This document shows positions 10,292-20,384 of a DNA stretch of 64,000 nt, piece after piece. The position numbers and the translations under genes were made by a program. The stretch covers positions 1 through 64,000 of the forward strand of contig CAJWBE010000001.1 in assembly GCA_913020045.1 (NCBI GenBank), read 5' to 3'. The DNA comes from an uncultured Oleiphilus sp. Its GTDB lineage: Bacteria > Pseudomonadota > Gammaproteobacteria > Pseudomonadales > Oleiphilaceae. Below the pieces are notes generated by a model. It did no database searches and was not told the origin of the DNA. It worked only from the letters and a program-made list of their open reading frames with translations. Numbering within the stretch: the first letter of the stretch is position 1; every line of letters starts with the position of its first letter.

Positions 10292-12976
10292 TTAGTTAAA
10301 CGCACCCAGTAAAGTATCAAAAAGCTGACGAGCCACTGATACAACTTGCGCGGAAGCGTTATACGCTGCCTGAAACTGGATCAAATGGCCGGCTTCTTCA
10401 TCTAAGTTAACGCCGGAAATTGCATCACGGTTTCCTTGGGATTGGTCCAACAAAGCCTGAGCCGCATCTTCGTCTAACCTTGCGCGGTTCGTTGTCGTGC
10501 CAATCTCTTCAACTACTTTTGAGTACGATTCGCCATAGCTAATAATGCCGCCGGATACGAGCCCTTTGGTTTCGAGCTCTGAAATAGCCAAGGCATTCCG
10601 GTTATCTGAAATGCCGTCAGTATTGTAGTCGATAGCAAATCGATCTCCCGCGGTTGTCTCACCCTGAATATCGAACGCAAACCCTAAATATGTCGACAAA
10701 GCTGGCGGCGATTGGCGAAAGACACTCTCAACATCGGCCGTCATAATAACGCCGTTGGACATAGTGATGTCGAGCACACCACCAACCGCCACACCCTGAC
10801 CACTGCCAACAGTTTGAGTCGATAAAACGGGCGCGCCTGCCGCGTATGGGTCCAACTTGCTCACATCCACGCTGTCGCCGGTGCCGCCAACAACTACTTC
10901 AATATCCGCACCAGTAAAACCCCGAATATCGACGTTTACACCATCGCTCACTGCAAAAATATTCAACGCGCTAAGCGCAGGGTTGTCATTGATTAAACTT
11001 GCCATGGTGTCCGCATTCAATACATCAGGAAAAACAGGCGTTAAGGCTTCGCCATTTATCTGAATACTCAACGGTGTGGCGTCTGCGTTATCGACAAAAT
11101 TACTCACACGGACCTGCGTGTAGGCATTAGCCGACACGCCACTGAGGCTCGTAAGACCCGTCGCTATCTGCTCGGCGGTGCTGTTTGCACCTACCGTATA
11201 ACTTTGCTGCGTGACTACGCCACTTGCATCATCTCGCGTTAAAAATGTTAGTTGCTGCGCACCGAAGCCATTCACAAATGGACCCGCGCCGGCAGCAGGC
11301 ACTACTAAGGTGTCGGCTCCCGTCGAAGACACGCGAGTTTCGCCAGGATCACTCGTGAAAATGGCGTTATTCAAACCTTGCGAATAAACCAAATTATTCA
11401 TCGGAGGAACCATTGGCTGCGGATTTGAAGGGTCCGACATATCCAATACTTCGTAATAATTATCGCGAATGAAGCTAATTCCCAACGGTGGGTTCAGCTC
11501 TCCATCATTCGCAAACATAGGCAGCGGCTGATTGGTAATGGGGCTTTCAACATCCAACATGACGCCTAGTGAAATTTGCGCATTACCCGCGTTTCCGATA
11601 TCAGCTTCCGCGCGGACAGGCGCAGCAAATGCAAGCTCCTCGACACGGTCAATAACTAGATCAATGTCTGAGGCTCCGTTTCGCGTAGGCATCACCGTAA
11701 AATAGTCGCCCACCTTGAAGGTGCCGCCCTCAAAGACCAGATCAAAGCCGTCAATCTCAACACTACTAGGAAAAACACCCGGCAAACTTGACTGCACAAT
11801 AATTTCGTCTGAGCTCTTACTCACAATCGTAAAATCGTTATCTGTGGGCCCTTCAAACCGCACTTCATAGTTGTCCGCTGTCAGTTTTGAGGTATCAATA
11901 ATATCGACACGCAAAGACTGATCAAAAGGCGCCAAGTTACTACCGTTTGGGATTACCCTATTGCCCGCAACAATCGCGTCATTAATGTCTTTGAAGAACT
12001 GCCCGCCCAAGTTGTTTTCTAAGTCCATCCCTAGGTTGTGCTGGGCATTAACGGTATCCGCGAGCACGATCGCGATTCGTCCTAAACCATTAATAGAATC
12101 TTGCAATTCATTGTCACGAAAACTCAATAAGGCACCAAGTTTTCCACCGCTCAGGTTGCCCGAAATAATTTGTTCATTGCCATTGAGGCTCATCGCAATA
12201 TCAAGCTTTGAGCTATCATCAGGACTTTCTGGCGTTGTAATGGGCGTTGCGGAGTCACCAATGACAAGTGGCTGACCATTGCCGATAAATACATTTACTT
12301 GGCCAGATGCACCCGCATCAATCACCGTCACGCTCACCAATTCCGAAAGCTGTCTTAACGCTTCGTCGCGCTCATCTAGCAACTCATTAGGCTTACCGCC
12401 TTGCGAGCCACTCGTACTTGCCGTCGCCAATGCCCGGTTTATTTCAACCAAGCCTTGCGACAAGCTGTTAATCGACGAAACCGCCGCTTCAAGCTCCTGA
12501 TCAATGAACCGTACTTGCGTCGATAAGCTATCGTCCAATGAACTAAAGCGCGACACCAGACCTTCTGCCCGCGTTAGCAATAGCTGACGTTGTGGAATAG
12601 AGGTTGGGTCATCTGCAGCACCTTGAAAAGCCTGAAAAAAACTACTCAGCGCAGGGGTTAAGCCTGTCGTCGTGCTGGCGAGCAAGTTATCAATCGCTTC
12701 GGCTTGCGCCAACGTCGCCTTGCGCTGACCCAACAATGTCGTATCTGCTCGCACCTGCTCTGTCACGAAGCTTTCAGCAATACGAGAAATATTCTCGATC
12801 GTCACACCTTGCCCTACGTAACCAAACCCTGCACTACTCGACGGATTCGTCTCGAATATAGCTTGCTGACGGCTATAGCCTGGGGTGTTGGTGTTAGCAA
12901 CGTTATTGCCCGTTACAGACAGCGCTGTTTGGTGCGCTTTCAGCCCTGTTAAGCCAATTCCTATTAGATCAGCCAT
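10292..12976 (-). CDS. flgK: Flagellar hook-associated protein 1, FlgK (long form)
   Basis: FlgK (HAP1) caps the hook and connects it to FlgL. The N-terminus shows the rod/hook family motif TGLKAHQTALSVTGNNVANTNTPGYSRQ, and the C-terminus ends with NLDEEAGHLIQFQAAYNASAQVVSVARQLFDTLLG. At 894 residues it is well above the 550-680 common in enterics and Pseudomonas; the extra length lies in the middle (about residues 330-800) and would be exposed on the junction. It lies 3 bp after flgJ. Similar long FlgK proteins occur in marine Gammaproteobacteria, so this is a variation and probably not a fusion error. Confidence 0.94.
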   Translation of the reverse strand: MADLIGIGLTGLKAHQTALSVTGNNVANTNTPGYSRQQAIFETNPSSSAGFGYVGQGVTIENISRIAESFVTEQVRADTTLLGQRKATLAQAEAIDNLLASTTTGLTPALSSFFQAFQGAADDPTSIPQRQLLLTRAEGLVSRFSSLDDSLSTQVRFIDQELEAAVSSINSLSQGLVEINRALATASTSGSQGGKPNELLDERDEALRQLSELVSVTVIDAGASGQVNVFIGNGQPLVIGDSATPITTPESPDDSSKLDIAMSLNGNEQIISGNLSGGKLGALLSFRDNELQDSINGLGRIAIVLADTVNAQHNLGMDLENNLGGQFFKDINDAIVAGNRVIPNGSNLAPFDQSLRVDIIDTSKLTADNYEVRFEGPTDNDFTIVSKSSDEIIVQSSLPGVFPSSVEIDGFDLVFEGGTFKVGDYFTVMPTRNGASDIDLVIDRVEELAFAAPVRAEADIGNAGNAQISLGVMLDVESPITNQPLPMFANDGELNPPLGISFIRDNYYEVLDMSDPSNPQPMVPPMNNLVYSQGLNNAIFTSDPGETRVSSTGADTLVVPAAGAGPFVNGFGAQQLTFLTRDDASGVVTQQSYTVGANSTAEQIATGLTSLSGVSANAYTQVRVSNFVDNADATPLSIQINGEALTPVFPDVLNADTMASLINDNPALSALNIFAVSDGVNVDIRGFTGADIEVVVGGTGDSVDVSKLDPYAAGAPVLSTQTVGSGQGVAVGGVLDITMSNGVIMTADVESVFRQSPPALSTYLGFAFDIQGETTAGDRFAIDYNTDGISDNRNALAISELETKGLVSGGIISYGESYSKVVEEIGTTTNRARLDEDAAQALLDQSQGNRDAISGVNLDEEAGHLIQFQAAYNASAQVVSVARQLFDTLLGAFN

Positions 12977-12979
12977 GCC

Positions 12980-14059
12980 TTACCTCCCCCCTTTCGAACC
13001 GGACTGTAAGCCGGGCAAAAGGTCTGGACGAAGCTCAGACATATACTGATTCATAATTCGTTCGATCTTATTGCCATACTGCGGATCTGTCGCATAGCCA
13101 GAATCTTGCAAGGCATGAGCAAAGGCAACGGGGTCATTTTTCTGTGCCAATGCTTCGGTATAGCGATCATTGCTTTGTAAGAACTGAGCATAATCTCGGA
13201 AGCTTTCATCGAAGGAGTCATATACTCGAAAACTAGCGCGCTCTTTAAGCGCCACACCCGAACGAAATTCAGTCGTGACGATTTCAGTTTGCTCACCATT
13301 CCAATCTCGGTGCGCCTTAATACCAAACAAGTTAAAGCTGGGCTCGCCACCCTGCTGAACAATCTGTTTTTTACCCCAACCCGTTTCCAACGCAGACTGC
13401 GCAAGCATCAAGCGCGCATCAATGCCTGTTTCGGCCTCTACGCGTTTGGCCATTGGATATAGAGATTCGATAAAGCTTTGCGGGCCATTCAGCTGGTCTG
13501 GTCGTACCATTAACGTTTCAGAAATCGTTGGCTGACCTGACATTGCTTCAATATGTGAATCGACCGTCTCTACCGCTTGCGTAAGCTCAGGAGAGGCGCG
13601 ATGCATTGGCGGCAATGAACGAGCATACCCTTCCATCGAAAACCGCTGCGCGGGTGTTTGACTCGCATCGTTCGACACATCACCTTGCGCTGCACTTGGT
13701 CCATCCAAATTGTAGCGTTGCATTAGCTGTTGCTTAATGACGTCAGCTAGCCCAAACCCTTTAGATGTGGACAAACTGACAGACAACTGACTGTCGTACA
13801 TATCTTGATAGAAGTCGCCTTGCGAACTATTGAGCGGATTATCTTCACTAAAGGCTTTATTCGCGTCGCGCATCCCTTTCAGCATCATCGATACATACAT
13901 CGACTCGAACTGCTTGGATATCGCATCAATACGCCCTTCTTGATCGGACTTATCATACTTGATCGATTGCAACGCATTGATGTCATTGTAGTTCGACGCC
14001 GAATAGTCAGACATCGAGCTCATATCACCCATTGCCGAGCCGTTCATCAAAGTATTCAT
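12980..14059 (-). CDS. flgJ: Flagellar rod assembly protein / peptidoglycan hydrolase FlgJ
   Basis: The 359-residue protein has the two-domain gammaproteobacterial layout. Residues about 40-115 are the rod-cap domain (ISKQFESMYVSMMLKGMRDANKAF). Residues about 195-345 are a glucosaminidase-type domain that opens the peptidoglycan for the growing rod, with DARLMLAQSALETGWGKK containing the likely catalytic Glu225. It is exported to the periplasm by the flagellar apparatus. It sits between flgI (14-bp gap) and flgK (3-bp gap), as expected for the operon. Confidence 0.95.
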   Translation of the reverse strand: MNTLMNGSAMGDMSSMSDYSASNYNDINALQSIKYDKSDQEGRIDAISKQFESMYVSMMLKGMRDANKAFSEDNPLNSSQGDFYQDMYDSQLSVSLSTSKGFGLADVIKQQLMQRYNLDGPSAAQGDVSNDASQTPAQRFSMEGYARSLPPMHRASPELTQAVETVDSHIEAMSGQPTISETLMVRPDQLNGPQSFIESLYPMAKRVEAETGIDARLMLAQSALETGWGKKQIVQQGGEPSFNLFGIKAHRDWNGEQTEIVTTEFRSGVALKERASFRVYDSFDESFRDYAQFLQSNDRYTEALAQKNDPVAFAHALQDSGYATDPQYGNKIERIMNQYMSELRPDLLPGLQSGSKGGR

Positions 14060-14073
14060 CGCATCAACCTCAG

Positions 14074-15174
14074 CTAGATAACAACCAGGTCAGCTTTTAA
14101 AGCGCCTGCTTGTTTCAATGCTTCTAGAACCGCCATGATATCGCCCGGCGCCGCCCCTACTTGGTTTACCGCTTGAACGATTTCACTCAAGGTAGCTGCT
14201 GGACCAAACTGAAACATACGGCCCGACTCTTGCTCGACAGCCAGCTCTGAGCGAGGAACAACAACAGTATCGCCTTCGCCGAAGGCATTAGGCTGACTGA
14301 CCGCCGCTTCTTCCGAAATGGTGACTGTCAGGTTGCCATGCGTGACAGCTGCGGGGAGTACTTTTACGTTCTGCCCGACAACGATCGTTCCCGTTCGTGA
14401 GTTGATAATGACTTTAGCGGAGGTCTGACCTGACTCTACATTCAGGTTTTCCAGCATCGCCATAAAGCTAACGCGCTGCGACGCATCTCTTGGCGCTTTG
14501 ACTCGGATCGAACCACCATCTTGCGCATAGGCAATATCAGGGCCTAAAAGATCATTAATACTATTGACCACATTCATCGCTGTCGTGAAGTCAGGTTCGC
14601 GCAAATCGAAAGTCATGGTGTCTCCGCGATGAAAAGGGCTCGCAATACTTTGCTCAACCGTCGCGCCATTTGGGATACGACCAACACTGGGCACGTTCAC
14701 CGTAATTGAAGAGCCGTCGGCACCTGCTGCACCAAAACCACCAACCACCAAACTTCCTTGGGACATAGCGTAAATACGGCCATCCGCACCTTTCAAAGGG
14801 GTCATCAATAGGCTACCACCGCGCAAACTATTTGAGTCGCCTAACGAAGAAACGGTAATGTCGATCTTCTGGCCAGGTTTTGCAAAAGGAGGGAGCTCTG
14901 CATGCACAGCCACTGCCGCAACATTTTTCGATTTAGGGTCCACGCCATTCGGGATCGTAATCCCAAACTTGTCCATCAAGTTACGAAAGGTCTGGGCAGT
15001 AAACGGTGTTTTATCGCCTGTTCCATCAAGGCCGACGACTAATCCATAACCCACTAGTTGGTTGCTTCGAACACCTTGAATGGTCGCAATATCTTTGAGT
15101 CGATCCGCCAATGCCGGAACGCTAAACGTCGTTAGCATCAAACTCGCTAGCACGATGTAATTAATCGTTTTCAT
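14074..15174 (-). CDS. flgI: Flagellar P-ring protein FlgI
   Basis: FlgI builds the periplasmic P-ring around the rod. The 366-residue precursor starts [23 protein letters not shown], a clear Sec signal peptide, followed by [21 protein letters not shown], the strongly conserved mature N-terminus. The C-terminus ([12 protein letters not shown]-like) is also typical. ATG 15174 is chosen because AGGAGAAA lies just upstream; an in-frame start at 15201 would spoil the signal peptide. It follows flgH by 49 bp. Confidence 0.96.
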   Translation of the reverse strand: MKTINYIVLASLMLTTFSVPALADRLKDIATIQGVRSNQLVGYGLVVGLDGTGDKTPFTAQTFRNLMDKFGITIPNGVDPKSKNVAAVAVHAELPPFAKPGQKIDITVSSLGDSNSLRGGSLLMTPLKGADGRIYAMSQGSLVVGGFGAAGADGSSITVNVPSVGRIPNGATVEQSIASPFHRGDTMTFDLREPDFTTAMNVVNSINDLLGPDIAYAQDGGSIRVKAPRDASQRVSFMAMLENLNVESGQTSAKVIINSRTGTIVVGQNVKVLPAAVTHGNLTVTISEEAAVSQPNAFGEGDTVVVPRSELAVEQESGRMFQFGPAATLSEIVQAVNQVGAAPGDIMAVLEALKQAGALKADLVVI

Positions 15175-15223
15175 TGCGTATTTCTCCTGTCGATAACACA
15201 TCTGACATGCAAAATATTTGGTC

Positions 15224-15937
15224 TCACATGAACCACCAATCGCTATTAAAAAAGCGTGACAGCCAACCCTGACGATTCACATCATCAAACTCTCCGGTGC
15301 CGCCATAAGCGATGCGAGCATCCGCAATTTTGGAGGACGGGACGGTATTGTCAGTGCCAATATCTTGTGGTCGAACCAGGCCGGTCAGGCGAATATATTC
15401 ATCACCCTGATTTAGCTTCAGCCACTTTTCACCACGAATCCGCAGAATCCCGTTAGGCAATACCTGCGAGACCGTCACCGAAATACTACCGGTCAAACTG
15501 TTGCTTTGGTCACTCTGAGCGCTGCCATCAAACTCACGCGCAAAAGCAGGGTTGGTCAACAAACTCATGCCCTTAAAGCTCAATGCGTTACCCAAAACGG
15601 TCGCCTCATTGAAACCAATCTCATCTTCTTTGTCGTAACTGGTATCTGCTGATTTCGTCGCGCTGGTTTGCTCTTCTAAGGTCACCGTTAAAATGTCACC
15701 GACATTGAGCGCAACTTGATCGCCATAAAAGCTAAAGTTTCTAGCCGGCTGATAAATAGCACCAGACACGTCCCCTCCCATTTGCAATTCACTCGCGGGA
15801 ATCGGCGCAAACTCTGGATCATTCGGTGCAGGTAGCTCTCGCGTTAGCGTACTGCAGCCAAATAGCTGAGACGCGACCCAAAGCGACAGGCTCAAACGTG
15901 CTGCCCGACTAACCATATGAAAAAGCTGAGTGCTCAT
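15224..15937 (-). CDS. flgH: Flagellar L-ring lipoprotein FlgH
   Basis: FlgH forms the outer-membrane L-ring. The 237-residue precursor has a signal peptide ending in the lipobox LFGC (Cys28), so it is lipidated. Recognisable FlgH segments are [38 protein letters not shown] and [26 protein letters not shown]. The C-terminus ends near [11 protein letters not shown], slightly unusual in the last residues. It lies between flgG and flgI with short gaps, as in other flg operons. Confidence 0.95.
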   Translation of the reverse strand: MSTQLFHMVSRAARLSLSLWVASQLFGCSTLTRELPAPNDPEFAPIPASELQMGGDVSGAIYQPARNFSFYGDQVALNVGDILTVTLEEQTSATKSADTSYDKEDEIGFNEATVLGNALSFKGMSLLTNPAFAREFDGSAQSDQSNSLTGSISVTVSQVLPNGILRIRGEKWLKLNQGDEYIRLTGLVRPQDIGTDNTVPSSKIADARIAYGGTGEFDDVNRQGWLSRFFNSDWWFM

Positions 15938-15953
15938 AGCGCTACTCCTACTC

Positions 15954-16742
15954 CTAAAGATTCTGCGTAATGAACTGCAGCATTTGGTCTGCGGATGAGA
16001 CGACTTTCGAATTCATTTCGTAAGCACGCTGAGTGGTGATCATGTTGACCATCTCCTCAACAACATCCACGTTAGATGTTTCCAAGGTGCCTTGACTCAC
16101 ACTCCCTAAACCGGCTAAACCTGGCGTCCCTAAAACAGGGTTACCACTCGCTTCTGTTTCGCGGAATAAGTTGTTTCCGATGGCTTTCAAACCCTGTGGG
16201 TTAACAAAGTCTGCTAAATCGATCTGACCTAACTGGGTCACGGCATTTTCTTCACCAGCGATACTCGCGCTGACGATGCCGTCAGACCCTATAGTGACAA
16301 TAGAAGCATTGCTCGGAACGGTAATCGCGGGCTGCAAGGGGTAGCCATTTGCAGTGACGACTTCGCCATTGGAGTTAACTTGGAACTGACCATTACGTGT
16401 ATAGCCCGTGGTGCCGTCAGGCATGAGCACTTGAAACATCCCTCGCCCGGTCACCGCTAAATCTAGAGGTCGTTCGGTGACCTGCATTGCGCCTTGCGTA
16501 AACTGCTTAGCAGTACCGGCAACACGAACACCCGTACCGAGCTGCAAACCAGAGGGTAATTGAGAGTCTTGCGAGCTTGCCGCCCCAGGCTCACGCTTCA
16601 CTTGATAAAGTAAGTCTTGGAATACGGCCGTATCGCGTTTGAAGCCAACCGTACCAACGTTAGCGAGGTTGTTGGAGATAGTGGTTAATGCGGTGTCTTG
16701 CGCACTGAGCCCAGTTTTACTGACATATAAAGCTGAATGCAT
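15954..16742 (-). CDS. flgG: Flagellar distal rod protein FlgG
   Basis: FlgG forms the distal rod. The 262-residue product starts [37 protein letters not shown] and ends with [25 protein letters not shown], both diagnostic; the length is the family standard (about 261). I chose the ATG at 16742, which is preceded by GGGAGA; the frame stays open 12 codons further but those add nothing conserved. The 92-bp gap to flgF contains an inverted repeat. Confidence 0.96.
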   Translation of the reverse strand: MHSALYVSKTGLSAQDTALTTISNNLANVGTVGFKRDTAVFQDLLYQVKREPGAASSQDSQLPSGLQLGTGVRVAGTAKQFTQGAMQVTERPLDLAVTGRGMFQVLMPDGTTGYTRNGQFQVNSNGEVVTANGYPLQPAITVPSNASIVTIGSDGIVSASIAGEENAVTQLGQIDLADFVNPQGLKAIGNNLFRETEASGNPVLGTPGLAGLGSVSQGTLETSNVDVVEEMVNMITTQRAYEMNSKVVSSADQMLQFITQNL

Positions 16743-16772
16743 AGGTTTTCTCCCAGAATAATAACTACAAGG

Positions 16773-16831
16773 GATCAAATCGCGCGGTTCAGGGCTGCAA
16801 ATTACTGCCGCTTTTCAGGCGGAATTTGATC
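16773..16831. repeat. Inverted repeat in the flgF-flgG intergenic gap
   Basis: GATCAAAT at 16773-16780 pairs with ATTTGATC at 16824-16831. Inside it, GCCGC and GCGG segments can form a smaller stem. In the operon transcript this would give a hairpin between flgF and flgG. It lacks a following T run, so an mRNA-processing or stability role is more likely than termination. Confidence 0.4.
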
Positions 16832-16834
16832 TTT

Positions 16835-17572
16835 CTAAGAGAACTGCAACAAGCGTGCCGATGCTTCACTATTTTCTTGAGCACTGGTCATCATTTTCAC
16901 TTGCATTTCATATTGGCGGGTTAAAGCGAGGATTTCGGTCATTTCATTGACCGCATTTACATTTGAGCCTTCAAGGAAACCTGAGCTCAATCGAACAAGC
17001 GCATCCACTTCAGCCTCTCCCTCAGAGAAATAGACCAAACCGTCTTCGCGTTTTTCAAGGTTTTCTGATGGCGGGTTCACTAGCTTAATACGGTCGACTT
17101 GCGCTAACCCTACGGCCCCATCAGCGAGCACCGAAACAGTACCGTCATTACCAATTTCAACCGTTGTTGTCGGCGGTACCACCAAAGGTCCACCACCGCC
17201 AAGGACGGGAAGGCCCGCCCCAGTGCGCACTTGGCCATTTACATCGACATGCAAGTTTCCTGCACGCGTATACGCTTCTTCACCTGACGGTGACTGCACC
17301 GCAATCCAGCCATCTCCAGCGACAGCTACATCTAGCGCATTACCAGTCTGAATCATCGGGCCTTGTTCGAAATTCGTACCCGGGCGCTCGGTCATGACAT
17401 AGGCACGGGTATCATAATGAGGATCTTCAGAGAAAACCTGCATGCTGCGAGCTTGTGCGAAGTCATGCTTAAAACCCGTCGTATTCACGTTTGCCAAGTT
17501 ATTGGCGTGCGCACGTTGAGCCAGCATCATTTCTTTAGCGCCACCCATGGCGACATACAAAGCCTTATCCAT
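16835..17572 (-). CDS. flgF: Flagellar proximal rod protein FlgF
   Basis: FlgF is a proximal rod subunit. The 245-residue protein starts MDKALYVAMGGAKEMMLAQRAHANNLANVNTTGFK, with the family's asparagine-rich motif, and ends with EMTEILALTRQYEMQVKMM, matching FlgF over FlgG. It lies between flgE and flgG. A hairpin-forming repeat precedes it in the flgE-flgF gap. Confidence 0.95.
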   Translation of the reverse strand: MDKALYVAMGGAKEMMLAQRAHANNLANVNTTGFKHDFAQARSMQVFSEDPHYDTRAYVMTERPGTNFEQGPMIQTGNALDVAVAGDGWIAVQSPSGEEAYTRAGNLHVDVNGQVRTGAGLPVLGGGGPLVVPPTTTVEIGNDGTVSVLADGAVGLAQVDRIKLVNPPSENLEKREDGLVYFSEGEAEVDALVRLSSGFLEGSNVNAVNEMTEILALTRQYEMQVKMMTSAQENSEASARLLQFS

Positions 17573-17608
17573 ACATCACTCTCACTAGATAAAAAATTAG
17601 CAAACGGA

Positions 17609-17633
17609 TGGCCTTACTTAACCAGCAAGGCCA
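17609..17633 (-). repeat. Intercistronic hairpin between flgE and flgF
   Basis: TGGCCTT at 17609-17615 pairs with AAGGCCA at 17627-17633, an 11-base loop. On the minus strand a T-rich stretch follows about 14 bases later. It may be a weak attenuator or RNA-processing hairpin setting the ratio of hook protein (needed in about a hundred copies) to the rod proteins downstream. Confidence 0.45.
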
Positions 17634-17644
17634 GATAACGAGCC

Positions 17645-19591
17645 TTAAATATTCAGAATCGTTTGCTGAATAGTATCGGCAGTTTCGATGGTCTTGGAAT
17701 TCGCCTGATAGTTACGCTGCGCAATAATCAGGTTGACCAACTCGTTAGACAAATCAACATTTGACTGCTCAACCGCCGACGCGGTGAGCACACCCAAAGA
17801 TGCCGTACCAGGAGACCCAATCACGGCATCACCCGATGCAAACGTACCGACCCAAACCGAATCACCAACCGGCGCTAAACCCTCAACATCATTAAAGTTA
17901 GCAAGTGCTACTTGCCCAAGAACTTGAGACTCCCCATTTGAAAATCGCGATAGGATTACGCCCGAACCATCAACATCCAAACCCACCAATCGACCTGTCG
18001 TATAGCCATTTTGATTTAAATCATTGACCGAAAACGCACTACCAAATTGCGACAGCTCCGAGATATCAATCTCAAAGTTAGAGCTTTCAGGCGGCGTCGG
18101 AATTGGCAGCGCTCCGCCAGCGACCACGTTCAAGGGGTCCGACGCACCAGCGGGATTACCCGCCGAGTCCAAGGGAACCCAGTTAGAAATTAAGACGTCA
18201 TCCGTCAACGTATCGTTGATCGAGCCGTCGTCATTGAACACAATATTGTAGGTCGCTCGCGACGGTGTTGCGCCAATTAGCGGATCACCCACATCTTCGC
18301 CATCAATCTGTATTTGCATCTGCCAAGTGTTCGGCTGAGTCGAAGCGTTCAAACCCTGCTTAACAAAAAACATACTCAAAATGTGAGAGTTACCTAGGCT
18401 GTCATAAACGGTTGTCGATGTTGCATGGTTATAAGTACCTGGATCATCCGGATTAAACTGGTTATTCACAAACGGTGCGCCAACAAAATTCGCCACGATG
18501 TCGGTCGATGCCGCGCCATTCGCAAACGTAATGTCATCATCAAGAATAAAAGTAACTTCACCGCCAACCGTTCCTTGAGGTGTGCCGGCACCCATCGCGA
18601 TTGTTGTCACAGGGTTATCCGAGCCGCTTAATGAAAAGCCATCACCACCAGCACCTGCAAAACCAAACACCAAATCCGCGCCTTGGTCCTGAATGATCTG
18701 CAAATCGCCTGCGCCATCAATTACCGCAGTCACGCCAACTAACGCCGAAGAGTTAATTTTATTGCCTAGATCAGCAAGCTGATCAGCAGTTGTCGCACCC
18801 ACTGGTTGAAAGCTAATACCATTCAAGCTAACCGTCATAGATCCTGCGTTAACATAACCGGCCTGTGAAATTGTTGCCTCGGAACGCGCCGTTGCATCCA
18901 CCCCTTCTAGCGCACTAAATTGCGAAGCAATGGCACCCGCACTCGCATTAGCCGTCGTAACCAAAGTAGACGTCGTGCCGTCAGCCAATGTGACATCTAT
19001 CGTTTGAGCACCATAACCATTACTCGTACCCGCCGTCGCAATCCCAATTGCGCCGCCATCAGAATCAATCGTTGAGCCGCTCTCACTTAACACCAATTCA
19101 GAGGAATCCAGGTTCAACAGGGTACCTACCAAAGTCGTTTGTCGCGGTGCCAGATCACTAGTCTCAACCTCAAGGTCGCCTAGAACCCCGCCAACATTAC
19201 CTGCGTCATCTGCCTGAAAGCCCTGAACTCGCATACCAGTGTTGTTAACCAAGAAACCTTCCCGGTCGACACCAAATTGACCTGCCCTCGAGTACTTAAC
19301 CTCATCGCCATCATTCACGACAAAATAGCCATTCCCGGTAATCGCCAAATCTAAGCCGCCGTCGGTAAAGCTTACGTTACCTTGGCTATGCAACTGCCGA
19401 ACTTTCTGAACCGTCACACCATCACCGATATCAGTAGTCCCTCCTCCAAAAAAGCTATTGGAGTAGATGTCGCCAAATTCCGCCCGCGAACGCTTGAAAC
19501 CGACGGTACTCGCATTCGCGATGTTGTTGCCGGTGACTTCTAGGTCGGTGGCAGCCGCCCGTAATCCACTCAAAGCTACGTTAAATGTCAT
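17645..19591 (-). CDS. flgE: Flagellar hook protein FlgE (long form)
   Basis: FlgE is the hook subunit. The N-terminus (FNVALSGLRAAATDLEVTGNNIANASTVGFKRSRAEFGDIY) and the C-terminus (NVDLSNELVNLIIAQRNYQANSKTI) form the hook core. At 648 residues it is much longer than the roughly 400 of E. coli FlgE; residues about 140-480 form extra surface domains rich in Gly, Ala, Ser and Thr. Long hook proteins are known in polar flagellates. The gene follows flgD by 90 bp. Confidence 0.95.
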   Translation of the reverse strand: MTFNVALSGLRAAATDLEVTGNNIANASTVGFKRSRAEFGDIYSNSFFGGGTTDIGDGVTVQKVRQLHSQGNVSFTDGGLDLAITGNGYFVVNDGDEVKYSRAGQFGVDREGFLVNNTGMRVQGFQADDAGNVGGVLGDLEVETSDLAPRQTTLVGTLLNLDSSELVLSESGSTIDSDGGAIGIATAGTSNGYGAQTIDVTLADGTTSTLVTTANASAGAIASQFSALEGVDATARSEATISQAGYVNAGSMTVSLNGISFQPVGATTADQLADLGNKINSSALVGVTAVIDGAGDLQIIQDQGADLVFGFAGAGGDGFSLSGSDNPVTTIAMGAGTPQGTVGGEVTFILDDDITFANGAASTDIVANFVGAPFVNNQFNPDDPGTYNHATSTTVYDSLGNSHILSMFFVKQGLNASTQPNTWQMQIQIDGEDVGDPLIGATPSRATYNIVFNDDGSINDTLTDDVLISNWVPLDSAGNPAGASDPLNVVAGGALPIPTPPESSNFEIDISELSQFGSAFSVNDLNQNGYTTGRLVGLDVDGSGVILSRFSNGESQVLGQVALANFNDVEGLAPVGDSVWVGTFASGDAVIGSPGTASLGVLTASAVEQSNVDLSNELVNLIIAQRNYQANSKTIETADTIQQTILNI

Positions 19592-19681
19592 GGTACACCT
19601 CTACTGATATTCTAATTTCTAGTTAACCGGCAACAGCGCCGAACACTACTCAAGCTATCCAAAAAGAATCACCTGAAAAAG

Positions 19682-20359
19682 CTAATTAATTTCTCGCACA
19701 TTCTCTAAGGGCACAGCCCCCATTCCTTGAAGATTCAAGGTGATCGCTCCCGTTTGAGCAATCGAAACACTATTTACATTCGAAGAAAGTAAGGTACTTG
19801 CCTGCACACTCTCACCATCCACTTTAATGTCTGCTTGAACTCGGTATTCGTCATAGGGCATCAACTGCCCCTCTGAATTAGTGCCATCCCAAGTAAACGG
19901 CACAGAACCGGCAGCTTGTTGCCCCTTGTCCCAACTCGACACCAACTCTCCAGACTGATTAAAGACACTAATACGCAACGAACTAGTACTAGAAGGCACC
20001 TCAACCAAGCCTTCAATCGTGCCACTAGCCGACAGTGGAGACTCCGACCCCGGTACCAGAACCGTTCGACCAACCATGGCTGAAGCTTGCAAGGCTTGGG
20101 TCGACTGAAACTGCGTGGAAAATCCGTTAACAGACGAGTTCAATGTTTGCATTTCTTCCAGCGCACTAAACTCTGCAAGCTGAGAAATAAACGCGCCATT
20201 GTCTTGCGGCTCAAGAGGGCTTTGATTCTCTAACTGCGCAATCATTAGCTCTAAAAACTCGTTCTTCCCTAGCTCTTCTTTTTTCTCGCTCGCCGTAGTG
20301 TTGTCATAGCGGTAATCCGCTAATACGTCAGGGCTTTGGTTGGTGTTTACCGTGGTCAT
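19682..20359 (-). CDS. flgD: Flagellar hook assembly scaffold FlgD
   Basis: FlgD is the hook cap needed to polymerise FlgE. The 225-residue protein has the conserved N-terminal KNEFLELMIAQLENQSPLEPQDNGAFISQLAEFSALEEM region, followed by the FlgD Ig-like/tudor domain with WDGTNSEGQLMPYDEYRV. Length is typical. It lies between flgC (25 bp) and flgE. Confidence 0.95.
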   Translation of the reverse strand: MTTVNTNQSPDVLADYRYDNTTASEKKEELGKNEFLELMIAQLENQSPLEPQDNGAFISQLAEFSALEEMQTLNSSVNGFSTQFQSTQALQASAMVGRTVLVPGSESPLSASGTIEGLVEVPSSTSSLRISVFNQSGELVSSWDKGQQAAGSVPFTWDGTNSEGQLMPYDEYRVQADIKVDGESVQASTLLSSNVNSVSIAQTGAITLNLQGMGAVPLENVREIN

Positions 20360-20384
20360 ATCGATTACCTTCTCAAATGCTCAC

